Source: Yersinia alsatica (lineage in GTDB: Bacteria; Pseudomonadota; Gammaproteobacteria; Enterobacterales; Enterobacteriaceae). Taken from it: 64,000 bases of DNA. The notes under the pieces are model-generated. The model did not search any database. It saw only the letters and a program-made list of their open reading frames with translations, and was not told where the DNA came from. The stretch's first letter is position 1. Each line of letters starts with the position of its first letter. This document shows, piece after piece, positions 12,224 through 20,996 of the stretch. The stretch covers positions 1 through 64,000 of the forward strand of contig NZ_CABHWW010000008.1 in NCBI RefSeq assembly GCF_902170305.1, written 5' to 3'. The translations under genes and the position numbers were made by a program.

Positions 12224-13099
12224 ATGAACGAGAAAGTATTCACCCTACCTGTTGTTGAACAAATTTCGCCTTACATCAGCCAACGCCAGTTAGATGAACT
12301 GCCAGTCGTGGTTGTTTCCCATCCGAAAGTTCGCGCCGCAGTGAGCCTGCAAGGTGCCCATTTACTGGCATTCCAGCCAAGTGGTGAGCAACCGATCATC
12401 TGGTTGAGCAATAACACTCCCTTTAAAGATGGCGTCGCTATTCGTGGTGGTGTGCCTATCTGCTGGCCTTGGTTTGGTCCATCCGCACAACCTTCCCATG
12501 GCTTTGCTCGTTTGCTGCCATGGACTCTCAGCGCACACGATGAGAATGAGAATGGGGTTATCCTGACCTTCACTCTTGAAGACAGCGATGCATCACGTAA
12601 ATTCTGGCCACATGCCTTCACTTTGATTGCCCGCTTCAAGCTGGGTGATGAATGTGAAATGGAATTAGAATCACACGGTGATTACGAAGCGGTTGCAGCT
12701 TTACATACCTACTTCCAGATTGGCGATATAAACCAAATTAAAATCAGTGGTCTGGGTGAAAAATACCTGGATAAAGTGCTGAAAATTACTGATGCCACCC
12801 AACAAGGTGACTTAGTGTTTAATGGTCAAACTGACCGAATCTATACGCAGCCAGAAGCTTATAGCCTGATCAAAGATGCCGCGCTGAAGCGCACCATTGA
12901 AGTGCATCATCATCATCAAAGTGATGTTGTTGCCTGGAACCCAGGGGCTGAGCTATCAAGCAGCATGGTTGATATGCCAAATGATGGCTACAAAACCATG
13001 GTTTGCGTGGAAACTGCTCGCGTGAATAAGCCGTTGGTCGCAACACCAGACTCCCCTGCGCGTCTGGCCATGACCATCCGTAGCCGTAAAAATTCCTGA
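12224..13099 (+). CDS. yeaD: D-hexose-6-phosphate mutarotase
   Basis: This galactose-mutarotase-like protein interconverts the anomers of glucose-6-phosphate and related sugar phosphates. The 291 residues carry the family signatures RGGVPICWPWFGP, HGFARLLPW and, in the second half, ALHTYFQIGD and VVAWNPG, which supply the active-site Arg, His and Asp. It lies 227 bases behind the gapA terminator and probably has its own promoter. The gapA-yeaD pairing is the same in E. coli and suits a role at the entry to glycolysis. Confidence 0.93.
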   Translation: MNEKVFTLPVVEQISPYISQRQLDELPVVVVSHPKVRAAVSLQGAHLLAFQPSGEQPIIWLSNNTPFKDGVAIRGGVPICWPWFGPSAQPSHGFARLLPWTLSAHDENENGVILTFTLEDSDASRKFWPHAFTLIARFKLGDECEMELESHGDYEAVAALHTYFQIGDINQIKISGLGEKYLDKVLKITDATQQGDLVFNGQTDRIYTQPEAYSLIKDAALKRTIEVHHHHQSDVVAWNPGAELSSSMVDMPNDGYKTMVCVETARVNKPLVATPDSPARLAMTIRSRKNS

Positions 13100-13125
13100 T
13101 AGGGATATAAAGCGTCAGATACAAC

Positions 13126-13150
13126 AATGGGGCTTTATGCCCCATTTTTT
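13126..13150 (+). terminator. Rho-independent terminator after yeaD
   Basis: The hairpin AATGGGGC / GCCCCATT with loop TTTAT is followed by six T. It lies between the convergent yeaD and mipA. Confidence 0.9.
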
Positions 13151-13176
13151 ATGGTATCGATTTTCTCTGCGCTAAA

Positions 13177-13947
13177 TTAGCGGAAAGTATAAGTCACACC
13201 GGTCCACAATAAGCCGCTGTAAGATGCATCTACCATTGGGCTGTTTTTTACATCATTCGCCAAACGAATATAACGGCCGGTAAAGAAAGCATTCCAGTTT
13301 GGATTAATGTTGTAGTTAACCGACAACTCCAGATACGGTGCCCAACTGTCATTTGGGCTGTATTCTGCTAAACCACTACGCGCCGATTCACTGCGGCTGA
13401 CACCATAGTAGTAATCATTCTGATCATCACTATTCCAGCTCACACCCACACCCGGCGTCAGTGTCCAGCTATCTACACTAAAGCGATAGAGATAGGCCAG
13501 ATCGCCGATAAAGCCGCCGCTGTTATCCAGCACATCGCCAGAGAACATGGCACGCAACGTCCCCCAATCCTCAATATGAGAATATGACATTCCTGCCATC
13601 ATGGTACTGCGGCGTTTATCCAACTGCTTCATCTGCTGGTCATCACTGTCGCCCGGCGTAAAGTGCAGCGGCAAATAGTAAGCATCAATAGACAAGCGAT
13701 TAGTATCATCTTTCCACAGGTAATAACCGGCCGCCAAAGTTCGGAAGTAGAAATTATCACTTTCATAAGAAACGATAGGCACAGGATAGACACGGTCATT
13801 CTTACCGCGGTAAGGGTCTGGACTGACTAAAGCGGATGCCCCCAGAGACCAAGTTCCTGCCATCGCTGTTGGCATACAAACAGCGGTAGCAACAGCCAAT
13901 GCTGCCAGCGTTTTTACTTGCTTCGTTTTTATGTAATGTTTTTTCAC
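13177..13947 (-). CDS. mipA: MipA/OmpV family outer-membrane scaffolding protein
   Basis: MipA is an outer-membrane beta-barrel protein. In E. coli it bridges the lytic transglycosylase MltA and PBP1B in murein turnover. The 256-residue product has a signal peptide (about residues 1-30, ending SAMAG-like in PTAMAGTW). Alternating beta-strand segments and a C-terminal aromatic residue pattern ending VTYTFR are typical of outer-membrane insertion. It is in the E. coli position between yeaD and yeaG. Confidence 0.92.
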   Translation of the reverse strand: MKKHYIKTKQVKTLAALAVATAVCMPTAMAGTWSLGASALVSPDPYRGKNDRVYPVPIVSYESDNFYFRTLAAGYYLWKDDTNRLSIDAYYLPLHFTPGDSDDQQMKQLDKRRSTMMAGMSYSHIEDWGTLRAMFSGDVLDNSGGFIGDLAYLYRFSVDSWTLTPGVGVSWNSDDQNDYYYGVSRSESARSGLAEYSPNDSWAPYLELSVNYNINPNWNAFFTGRYIRLANDVKNSPMVDASYSGLLWTGVTYTFR

Positions 13948-14370
13948 GGATTAAATCCCATTGGTAACAAAATCATGAGTTAACGTAGTGTAAATCAATT
14001 GCTTGTCCGTGGCGAAATCTTTACACATGCCAGTCTGATATCAATAGTTTCTGTACAACTTATCGCCGATAAACCACAAACTGACAACCTAAAAATTTAC
14101 GTAGATTTGATTACAATAAAATAACAATATATTCAAATGGATAATCCTGATTGATCATATATAAAACACTGAGAATGAAATAAAAAATAGATTTAATTAC
14201 CAAATGGTGGTTATTTATTGTACTAGCAGTGGCAAGTCTGTGATTAAGGTGAACTTGACCTTTAGAGGAGACGCGACCATAACAATAAGGTAGTAGTTTC
14301 AAAATTTTAACCCAATAAAGCGCTACTATTATTTTATGTTCCCAACCATTCAAACAGGACGGGCATCGCT
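13948..14370. promoter_or_regulatory. mipA-yeaG divergent promoter region
   Basis: This 423-base AT-rich, non-coding region separates the divergent mipA and yeaG and must hold both promoters. TGGCAAG at 14230-14236 suggests the -24 half of a sigma-54 promoter, but the -12 GC is not where it should be. I see no other structure. Confidence 0.45.
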
Positions 14371-16305
14371 ATGAACATATTTGATCACTATCGCCAGCGC
14401 TACGAAGCTGCCAAGGACGAAGAGTTCACACTGCAGGAGTTCCTCACTATCTGCCAGCAAGATCGCAGTGCGTATGCCAATGCGGCTGAGCGTCTGCTGA
14501 TGGCTATTGGTGAACCAGTCATGGTCGATACCGCGCTTGAGTCCCGCATGTCTCGGCTGTTCTCGAACCGAGTTATCGCCCGTTACCCTGCGTTTGAAGA
14601 ATTCTATGGCATGGAAGAAGCCATAGAGCAGATCGTTTCCTATCTCAAACATGCGGCACAAGGACTGGAAGAGAAGAAACAGATTCTGTATTTATTGGGT
14701 CCAGTCGGTGGGGGTAAATCATCTCTGGCCGAACGTTTGAAAGCCCTGATGCAGCGCGTGCCAATCTATATTCTCAGTGCCAATGGCGAGCGCAGTCCAG
14801 TCAATGACCATCCTTTGTGCTTATTCAACCCGCAGGAAGATGCGGCGATTTTGGCCAAAGAATACAATATTCCTAGCCGTTATCTTGGCACTATCATGTC
14901 GCCGTGGGCGGCTAAACGCCTGCATGAATTTGGCGGTGATATTACCAAATTCAAGGTCATTAAAGTCTGGCCTTCTATCCTTGAGCAAGTAGCGATAGCG
15001 AAGACTGAGCCAGGTGATGAAAACAACCAGGATATCTCAGCACTGGTCGGTAAAGTTGATATTCGTAAACTGGAGAATCACGCCCAGAACGATCCCGATG
15101 CCTATGGTTATTCCGGGGCTTTGTGCCGGGCAAACCAAGGGATAATGGAATTCGTCGAGATGTTCAAAGCGCCAATTAAGGTGCTGCACCCTCTGCTGAC
15201 GGCAACACAGGAAGGGAACTATAACGGTACTGAGGGGATATCTGCCCTGCCATTTAGCGGCATTATCCTCGCGCACTCTAACGAATCTGAATGGGTCACA
15301 TTCCGCAATAACAAGAATAATGAGGCATTCCTTGACCGTGTGTATATCGTCAAAGTGCCTTATTGCCTGCGGGTATCGGAAGAGATAAAAATCTACGACA
15401 AGTTGTTGAATCACAGTGAGTTGACTCATGCACCTTGCGCCCCGGGCACCTTGGAAACACTGGCTCGCTTCTCGATTCTTTCGCGCATGAAAGAACCGGA
15501 AAACTCCAGTATTTACTCCAAAATGCGGGTATATGACGGTGAAAGCCTGAAAGATACTGACCCGAAAGCCAAGTCTTATCAGGAATATCGGGACTATGCT
15601 GGGGTTGATGAAGGTATGAACGGCCTTTCTACCCGTTTTGCCTTTAAAATCCTGTCGCGGGTGTTTAACTTTGACCACGCTGAGGTCGCCGCTAACCCAG
15701 TGCATCTGTTCTATGTATTGGAGCAGCAGATTGAACGTGAGCAATTCCAGCAAGATGTTGCGGAAAAATACCTCGAACATCTTAAAGGCTATCTGATCCC
15801 GAAATATGCTGAGTTTATCGGCAAAGAGATCCAGACGGCTTATCTGGAATCTTACTCTGAGTATGGTCAGAATATTTTCGACCGCTATGTTATCTACGCC
15901 GATTTCTGGATTCAGGATCAAGAGTACCGTGACCCAGATACCGGGCAACTGTTTGACCGCGAATCACTGAATGCTGAACTGGAGAAAATTGAAAAACCAG
16001 CGGGTATCAGCAACCCGAAAGACTTCCGTAATGAAATCGTCAATTTTGTGTTGCGCGCCAGAGCGAATAACAGTGGCCGTAATCCAAACTGGACCAGTTA
16101 TGAGAAGCTGCGCACGGTTATCGAGAAGAAAATGTTCTCCAACACTGAAGAGTTATTGCCAGTAATCTCCTTTAATGCCAAGACCTCAACGGATGAGCAG
16201 AAAAAACATGATGACTTTGTCGACCGAATGATGGAGAAAGGTTATACCCGCAAGCAAGTTCGTTTGCTGTGTGAATGGTATCTGCGGGTAAGAAAATCAT
16301 CATAA
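14371..16305 (+). CDS. yeaG: PrkA-type serine protein kinase YeaG
   Basis: YeaG is a cytoplasmic AAA+-like protein kinase of the PrkA family, induced in E. coli by nitrogen starvation and stationary phase. The 644-residue product matches the E. coli length. A Walker A motif, GPVGGGKSSLAERLK, lies near residue 112, within the PrkA AAA domain; the C-terminal PrkA kinase domain follows (ending LLCEWYLRVRKSS). The ATG at 14371 follows an ACAGGACGGGC ribosome site. It is the first gene of the yeaG-yeaH unit, here separated from yeaH by 346 bases filled with ERIC repeats. Confidence 0.96.
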   Translation: MNIFDHYRQRYEAAKDEEFTLQEFLTICQQDRSAYANAAERLLMAIGEPVMVDTALESRMSRLFSNRVIARYPAFEEFYGMEEAIEQIVSYLKHAAQGLEEKKQILYLLGPVGGGKSSLAERLKALMQRVPIYILSANGERSPVNDHPLCLFNPQEDAAILAKEYNIPSRYLGTIMSPWAAKRLHEFGGDITKFKVIKVWPSILEQVAIAKTEPGDENNQDISALVGKVDIRKLENHAQNDPDAYGYSGALCRANQGIMEFVEMFKAPIKVLHPLLTATQEGNYNGTEGISALPFSGIILAHSNESEWVTFRNNKNNEAFLDRVYIVKVPYCLRVSEEIKIYDKLLNHSELTHAPCAPGTLETLARFSILSRMKEPENSSIYSKMRVYDGESLKDTDPKAKSYQEYRDYAGVDEGMNGLSTRFAFKILSRVFNFDHAEVAANPVHLFYVLEQQIEREQFQQDVAEKYLEHLKGYLIPKYAEFIGKEIQTAYLESYSEYGQNIFDRYVIYADFWIQDQEYRDPDTGQLFDRESLNAELEKIEKPAGISNPKDFRNEIVNFVLRARANNSGRNPNWTSYEKLRTVIEKKMFSNTEELLPVISFNAKTSTDEQKKHDDFVDRMMEKGYTRKQVRLLCEWYLRVRKSS

Positions 16306-16312
16306 CCTGATG

Positions 16313-16390
16313 AGCCCCGGGAGCGTAGTCCGCTAGGTTCCCGGGGCGAATAAGGCAGCCAACACAGCAACAACGCGAGAGATGCAGGGG
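16313..16390. repeat. ERIC copy 1 of a tandem array (right half only)
   Basis: The copy begins in the centre of the element (CCCCGGGAGCGTAGTCCGCTA) and runs to GAGAGATGCAGGGG. The left arm present in copies 2 and 3 (TTCGCGTTGTAGCAAGGC) is missing, so it is a partial copy directly after the yeaG stop. Confidence 0.75.
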
Positions 16391-16398
16391 TTCACCTC

Positions 16399-16515
16399 AA
16401 TAACTTTCGCGTTGTAGCAAGGCAACAACTGAGCGAAGCCCTGGGAGCGTAGTCCGCTAAGTAACGAGGGTGAGTAAAGGCGGCCAACACAGCAACAACG
16501 TGAGAGATGCAGGGG
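16399..16515. repeat. ERIC copy 2 of a tandem array
   Basis: A full-length copy of about 117 bases runs from AATAACTTTCGCGTTGTAGC to GAGAGATGCAGGGG. The centre GGGAGCGTAGTCCGCTAAGT lies 124 bases after that of copy 1. The left arm TTCGCGTTGTAGC pairs imperfectly with the right arm AACAACGTGAGAG. Confidence 0.8.
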
Positions 16516-16523
16516 CTCGCCCC

Positions 16524-16640
16524 AATAACTTTCGCGTTGTAGCAAGGCGGCAACTGAGCGAAGCCCTGGGAGCTTAGTCCGCTAAGTGACTAGGGTAAGT
16601 GAAGGCGGCCAACACAGCAACGACGTGAAAGATGCAGGGG
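16524..16640. repeat. ERIC copy 3 of a tandem array
   Basis: This full-length copy has its centre (GGGAGCTTAGTCCGCTAAGT) 125 bases after that of copy 2. It resembles the ERIC consensus most closely (AAGTGACTAGGGTAAGTGAAGGC). It ends 11 bases before the yeaH start codon. Confidence 0.8.
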
Positions 16641-16651
16641 CTGGGGGAGCT

Positions 16652-17929
16652 ATGGGCTACTTTATTGACCGACGACTCAACGGCAAAAATAAAAGCATGG
16701 TCAATCGCCAGCGCTTTTTGCGCCGCTATAAGTCGCAAATTAAACAATCTATTTCCGATGCCATCAATAAACGGTCGGTAACTGATATTGAAAGTGGCGA
16801 ATCAGTCTCTATACCTATTGACGATATAAATGAGCCGATGTTCCATCAGGGGCGCGGTGGATTACGTCATCGTGTGCACCCCGGCAATGATCACTTTGTG
16901 ACCAACGACCGGGTGGAGCGCCCTCAAGGGGGCGGCGGCGGAAGCGGTAGTGGTCAGGGTAATGCCGGTCAGGATGGTGAAGGCGAGGATGAATTTGTCT
17001 TTCAGATTTCCAAAGACGAATATCTCGATTTGCTATTTGAAGATCTTGCGCTGCCGAATCTGAAAAAAAATCAGTATAAACAACTGACTGAGTTTAAAAC
17101 TCATCGCGCGGGTTATACCTCCAATGGCGTGCCAGCCAATATCAGCGTGGTGCGTTCACTGCAAAATTCACTGGCGCGTCGCACCGCGATGACGGCCAGT
17201 AAACGTCGCGAATTGCGTGAGTTGGAAGAGACTCTCACTGTATTGGAAAACTCGGAGCCCGCACAATTGCTGGAAGAAGAGCGTGTCCGCAAAGCGATTG
17301 CCGAGTTAAAACAGAAAATCGCCCGGGTACCTTTTATTGATACCTTCGATTTACGTTATAAAAATTATGAGCGTCGTCCTGAGCCTTCCAGTCAGGCGGT
17401 AATGTTCTGCCTGATGGATGTGTCCGGCTCAATGGATCAGGCGACCAAAGATATGGCGAAACGGTTTTATATCCTGCTGTATCTCTTCCTGAGTCGCACT
17501 TATAAAAACGTCGATGTGGTGTATATCCGCCACCATACCCAAGCGAAAGAAGTGGATGAACAGGAGTTTTTCTATTCGCAAGAAACCGGCGGTACCATTG
17601 TCTCAAGCGCCCTAAAATTGATGGATGAAGTAGTACAGGAGCGCTATGACCCGGCACAGTGGAATATCTACGCTGCCCAAGCCTCTGATGGTGATAACTG
17701 GGCCGACGACTCGCCACTGTGTCATGAATTACTGGCGAAAAAGATTCTGCCCGTAGTGCGCTACTACAGCTATATCGAAATAACGCGCCGTGCTCATCAA
17801 ACGTTATGGCGGGAATATGAAGACTTGCAGGCAAAATATGAAAACTTTGCCATGCAGCATATTCGTGAACCCGAAGATATTTACCCGGTATTCCGTGAGC
17901 TGTTCCATCGGCAAACCGTGGATAATTAA
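16652..17929 (+). CDS. yeaH: YeaH, DUF444 von Willebrand-A-like protein
   Basis: YeaH is a cytoplasmic protein of the UPF0229/DUF444 family with a C-terminal vWA-like domain; it acts with the YeaG kinase in starvation response. The 425-residue product has the conserved N-terminus [19 protein letters not shown], a Gly-rich linker ([14 protein letters not shown]) at about residue 90, and a MIDAS-like motif MDVSGSMD in the vWA half. The ATG at 16652 has a GGGGGAG ribosome site; the frame stays open upstream through ERIC sequence, but the E. coli N-terminus begins here. Partner genes are yeaG just upstream and ycgB at 29.3 kb. Confidence 0.95.
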   Translation: MGYFIDRRLNGKNKSMVNRQRFLRRYKSQIKQSISDAINKRSVTDIESGESVSIPIDDINEPMFHQGRGGLRHRVHPGNDHFVTNDRVERPQGGGGGSGSGQGNAGQDGEGEDEFVFQISKDEYLDLLFEDLALPNLKKNQYKQLTEFKTHRAGYTSNGVPANISVVRSLQNSLARRTAMTASKRRELRELEETLTVLENSEPAQLLEEERVRKAIAELKQKIARVPFIDTFDLRYKNYERRPEPSSQAVMFCLMDVSGSMDQATKDMAKRFYILLYLFLSRTYKNVDVVYIRHHTQAKEVDEQEFFYSQETGGTIVSSALKLMDEVVQERYDPAQWNIYAAQASDGDNWADDSPLCHELLAKKILPVVRYYSYIEITRRAHQTLWREYEDLQAKYENFAMQHIREPEDIYPVFRELFHRQTVDN

Positions 17930-18043
17930 ATTCGGCGATAAACACCCAGCCGGTTAACTCTTTCTGTTACAGAAATAGCTTTCCGGCTTTTTCATGTTCA
18001 TGGGTTAGAATGACCACTCCCTGGTTATTCTCAGAGTGACGCA

Positions 18044-19093
18044 ATGAAATGGCATGATGGATTACGCCAACCCGGCGTGTTAGCTGCATTAGCTGCCGCA
18101 ATACTGTTTGGCGCCGGTACTCCGTTGGCGAAACAATTGCTCAATACTGTCAGCCCGTGGCTACTGGCGGGCTTGCTTTATTTAGGTTCTGGCGCAGGTC
18201 TGGCGCTCTATCGGTTAATCACTCGCCCAGCGGCTGTGCGCCTGCCCCGCAATGAACTCCTGTGGTTTATTGGCGCGATTACCTCGGGTGGAATTATTGC
18301 CCCGGTATTATTAATGGTCGGTCTGACCGGAATGCCCGCCTCAGGGGCTTCACTGCTACTCAATGCTGAAGGGATATTTACTGCCCTGCTCGCCTGGTTT
18401 GCTTTCAAAGAGAACTTTGACCGCCGCATTGCCTTGGGCATGATAGTTATTGTTGCCGGTGCCGCGATTTTAAGTTGGCCGGGAGAAACACGCTTTGCCG
18501 GTTTATGGCCAACGTTGGCCATTCTCGGGGCCTGCTTCGCCTGGGGGATTGATAACAATCTGACCCGCAAAGTCTCTCTGACTGACGCTACCTGGATTGC
18601 ATCAGTTAAAGGCCTGGTGGCCGGTATCGTCAACCTCAGTCTGGCTTTTGCTCTCGGTGCCACCTTACCGCCACTCACAAATTTGGCCGGCGCTTTACTG
18701 GTCGGATTTTTTGCTTATGGCGTCAGTCTGGCGCTGTTTGTCATTGGTTTACGTCATCTTGGCACCGCGCGTACCGGCGCTTATTTCTCTATTGCGCCAT
18801 TTTTAGGGGCGATATTGGCGGTAGCAATGGGTGATGCGGTCACAATGCCATTAATCGTCGCTGGCCTGCTGATGGCAATAGGGATTTGGTTGCATCTGAC
18901 TGAGCAACATGAGCACCCACATCACCATGATGATGTGGTACATGAGCACGAACATCTGCATGATGAACATCACCAGCATTCACATGACTTCCCTATTAGT
19001 GCGGGTGTGCCACACAAACACCGCCATCAACACCAGCCGCTAGAGCACTCTCATCCGCATTTTCCGGATTCACACCATCGCCACAAGCATTAA
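18044..19093 (+). CDS. DMT/EamA-family permease with a His-rich C-terminal tail
   Basis: This inner-membrane transporter of the drug/metabolite superfamily has two EamA repeats and about ten hydrophobic segments within residues 1-285 (for example AALAAAILFGAGTPLAKQLL and AYFSIAPFLGAILAVAMGD). Substrate unknown. Residues 286-349 form a hydrophilic tail with 24 histidines among about 63 residues (HEHPHHHDDVVHEHEH, HKHRHQHQ, ending HHRHKH). Such tails are common on metal transporters or metal sensors but not on ordinary EamA exporters, so metal export or metal-responsive gating is an inference only. It stands alone, 114 bases after yeaH. Confidence 0.85.
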   Translation: MKWHDGLRQPGVLAALAAAILFGAGTPLAKQLLNTVSPWLLAGLLYLGSGAGLALYRLITRPAAVRLPRNELLWFIGAITSGGIIAPVLLMVGLTGMPASGASLLLNAEGIFTALLAWFAFKENFDRRIALGMIVIVAGAAILSWPGETRFAGLWPTLAILGACFAWGIDNNLTRKVSLTDATWIASVKGLVAGIVNLSLAFALGATLPPLTNLAGALLVGFFAYGVSLALFVIGLRHLGTARTGAYFSIAPFLGAILAVAMGDAVTMPLIVAGLLMAIGIWLHLTEQHEHPHHHDDVVHEHEHLHDEHHQHSHDFPISAGVPHKHRHQHQPLEHSHPHFPDSHHRHKH

Positions 19094-19436
19094 TGAAAGT
19101 CAGCATTAATGAGAATGAGTATTAACATAAATGATAAGCAGTATTTATAAATCACCACGTTGCTGGGTATTTAATAGCGTAAATATCAGTTTGTATACTG
19201 CCGCCAGCATAATTAACCAATTAAAATCAGAATACATATCATCTGTATCGGAATAAATGCAAAAATCAATAATTATCTGAAGGGAAACTATTAATATATA
19301 TAATTATTTTTATACTTTGTGACGTTCACATCAACTTAACAATTTAAAAAGATCGCCTAAAATCATTGGTTTATCCCAGTCAGTAAATCATCTAGTATAA
19401 GAACATTCTTATTTCTTATGAATTGCCGAGAAAACT
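19094..19436. other. AT-rich non-coding gap
   Basis: These 343 bases between the His-tailed permease and the next small gene are very AT-rich. I find no hairpin terminator, repeat or ORF worth calling. The promoter of the following gene should lie near its right end. Confidence 0.5.
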
Positions 19437-19889
19437 GTGCGCCTCTTACTTTTACTGACGCTATTTCTGTCATTCATTCCTGTCTCTCCGGCGGCGTATA
19501 GCCCCTATGAATATAATGTTTGGCATACTCAGGGGGGAATTTTATATGGAACGACCCAAACAGCGGATAAAGAACCGGTACATATCAGCATTGCTGGCCC
19601 CACGACAAATTGGGCAAATATGGTAATTTCATTATTAGGTCATGAATCCTGTAATCTGCAAAAAACCACCACAGAGTTTTCCTTCAATAGCGATATCTAT
19701 ACGGTAGAATACGACTGCCTAAAAATGACCGAGCATACGGTGATTAGCTACACTCTGCGTGACGCCGCTAAGGTCAATTTACTCTACGACCAACTAAAAT
19801 CAGGTTTTACTGTCACGCTGGATGAACACATTCTAACATTTGAGCATCCAACCTTAGTTCGCCCAACAACTTCGCCATCTCAACAATAG
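19437..19889 (+). CDS. Small exported protein of unknown function
   Basis: I do not recognise this 150-residue protein. It has a clear signal peptide (LLLLLTLFLSFIPVSPAAYS; cleavage probably after SPA-A near residue 20), so it is periplasmic or secreted. The mature part has two Cys (HESCNLQ and EYDCLKM) that could form a disulfide. The only in-frame start near the signal peptide is a GTG at 19437 with a poor GAG ribosome site. It ends 21 bases before the convergent LysR gene. Composition is more AT-rich than its neighbours. Confidence 0.7.
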   Translation: MRLLLLLTLFLSFIPVSPAAYSPYEYNVWHTQGGILYGTTQTADKEPVHISIAGPTTNWANMVISLLGHESCNLQKTTTEFSFNSDIYTVEYDCLKMTEHTVISYTLRDAAKVNLLYDQLKSGFTVTLDEHILTFEHPTLVRPTTSPSQQ

Positions 19890-19910
19890 TGGGCACCTGC
19901 TGATACCGTC

Positions 19911-20816
19911 TTATCGATCATCCAGTTGGCTAAAACGCAATTCCAGATAATCAAGCACACTGCGCACTGAGGGGAGTAATCCTCGCCGTGATGGGAACAC
20001 CGCATGGATGATTTCATGGCGCAGGGACCAATCAGGTAGCAAGCGTATAAGTGCTCCTGTCGTCAATTGTTCGGTCACCATCATCACCGGGAGTTGTACC
20101 GCTCCGACACCACTGAGTGCCGCACTTCGCAATGTCGTCATGTCTGCCGTCACCAATCGCGGCTGATGATAAATTGCAGCATGTGCCCCCTGCGGCCCAT
20201 CTAAGTGCCAGATAAAATCTTGCTGCGGCTGCCCTAGCCCAAGGCTTGGCCACCCCGTCAAGTCAGCCGGTACCTTGATCTCCCCTTGACGCGCGAGTAA
20301 TTCAGGGCTGGCAACCAGACACTGACAGCGATTACCCAACACCTTCAAGACCAAATCACTGTCTTGCAATGGTGGTGGCCGAACACGAATAGCAATATCA
20401 ATCGCTTCAGCTACCGGGTCCACTTGTCGGTTAGTTGATTCGAGATGAAGGGTCACCAAAGGGCAAGTGGCCATAAAATCTGCCAGCATGGTACTCACCG
20501 TCGCCTGTAGCAATGCCACCGGGCAAGTCATGCGCACCACACCACGGGGTTCTGCCCGGGTTAAATCAATGGATTCTTGCGCAGCTCTGGCCTCTTCCAA
20601 CATCGCTTTGCAGTGTTCGTAATAGGTGCGGCCAACATCGGTCACGGCGAAGCGTCGAGTTGAACGCTGAATTAACCGGACACCCAACCGCTCCTCTAGC
20701 AAGGCCAACCGCCGGCTCAGCTTTGATTTTGGCAGGCCCAATACTCTGGCTGCTGCACTAAATCCGCCATGCTCCACCACCTCTGCATAATAATAGAGAT
20801 CATTAAGATCCTGCAT
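19911..20816 (-). CDS. LysR-family transcriptional regulator
   Basis: This DNA-binding regulator has an N-terminal winged HTH (residues 1-60: DLNDLYYYAEVVEHGGFSAA, then LPKSKLSRRLALLEERLGVRL) and a LysR substrate-binding domain (about 90-295). The sequence resembles the E. coli YhaJ group. It is divergent from a pirin gene with 180 bases between the starts, the same pairing as E. coli yhaJ-yhaK. It therefore probably controls the pirin gene and itself. The effector is unknown. Confidence 0.9.
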   Translation of the reverse strand: MQDLNDLYYYAEVVEHGGFSAAARVLGLPKSKLSRRLALLEERLGVRLIQRSTRRFAVTDVGRTYYEHCKAMLEEARAAQESIDLTRAEPRGVVRMTCPVALLQATVSTMLADFMATCPLVTLHLESTNRQVDPVAEAIDIAIRVRPPPLQDSDLVLKVLGNRCQCLVASPELLARQGEIKVPADLTGWPSLGLGQPQQDFIWHLDGPQGAHAAIYHQPRLVTADMTTLRSAALSGVGAVQLPVMMVTEQLTTGALIRLLPDWSLRHEIIHAVFPSRRGLLPSVRSVLDYLELRFSQLDDR

Positions 20817-20996
20817 AAACCGCCTCTCGACTATTGGCCGCTAATCTGATTATTGTTCTAATAATAGAACACTGATACTCAGTTTTGCTATCTACTGCTT
20901 AGATTATCCCGAATATATACTTTCTCCAACGTGTGGCCAGAGGCATAAAGCAACAGGGCTGCTATACCTTATTAATGATGTTGTAAGGAGAAAGTG

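Larger units (their letters stand above)
16306..16651 (+). other. yeaG-yeaH spacer made almost entirely of ERIC repeats
   Basis: The 346-base gap inside the presumed operon consists of three ERIC copies in the same orientation, listed separately. The last copy ends 11 bases before the yeaH ATG. The yeaH ribosome site GGGGGAG lies in the short unique remnant at 16643-16649. Confidence 0.8.

Noticed and set aside
14225-14250. Possible sigma-54 promoter before yeaG
   Set aside because: TGGCAAG fits the -24 element, but the -12 GC is absent at the required spacing, so it cannot be called although E. coli yeaG is nitrogen-regulated.
15037-15948. 303-codon open frame antisense to yeaG
   Set aside because: It lies wholly inside the conserved PrkA gene and has no start context or family resemblance.
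16306-16651. CRISPR array between yeaG and yeaH
   Set aside because: The periodicity is about 124 bases with near-identical whole units and imperfect palindromy, which fits ERIC elements and not short repeats with unique spacers.
17334-17945. 203-codon open frame antisense to yeaH
   Set aside because: Shadow of the vWA-domain coding sequence; Arg/Pro/His-rich composition is typical of such shadows.
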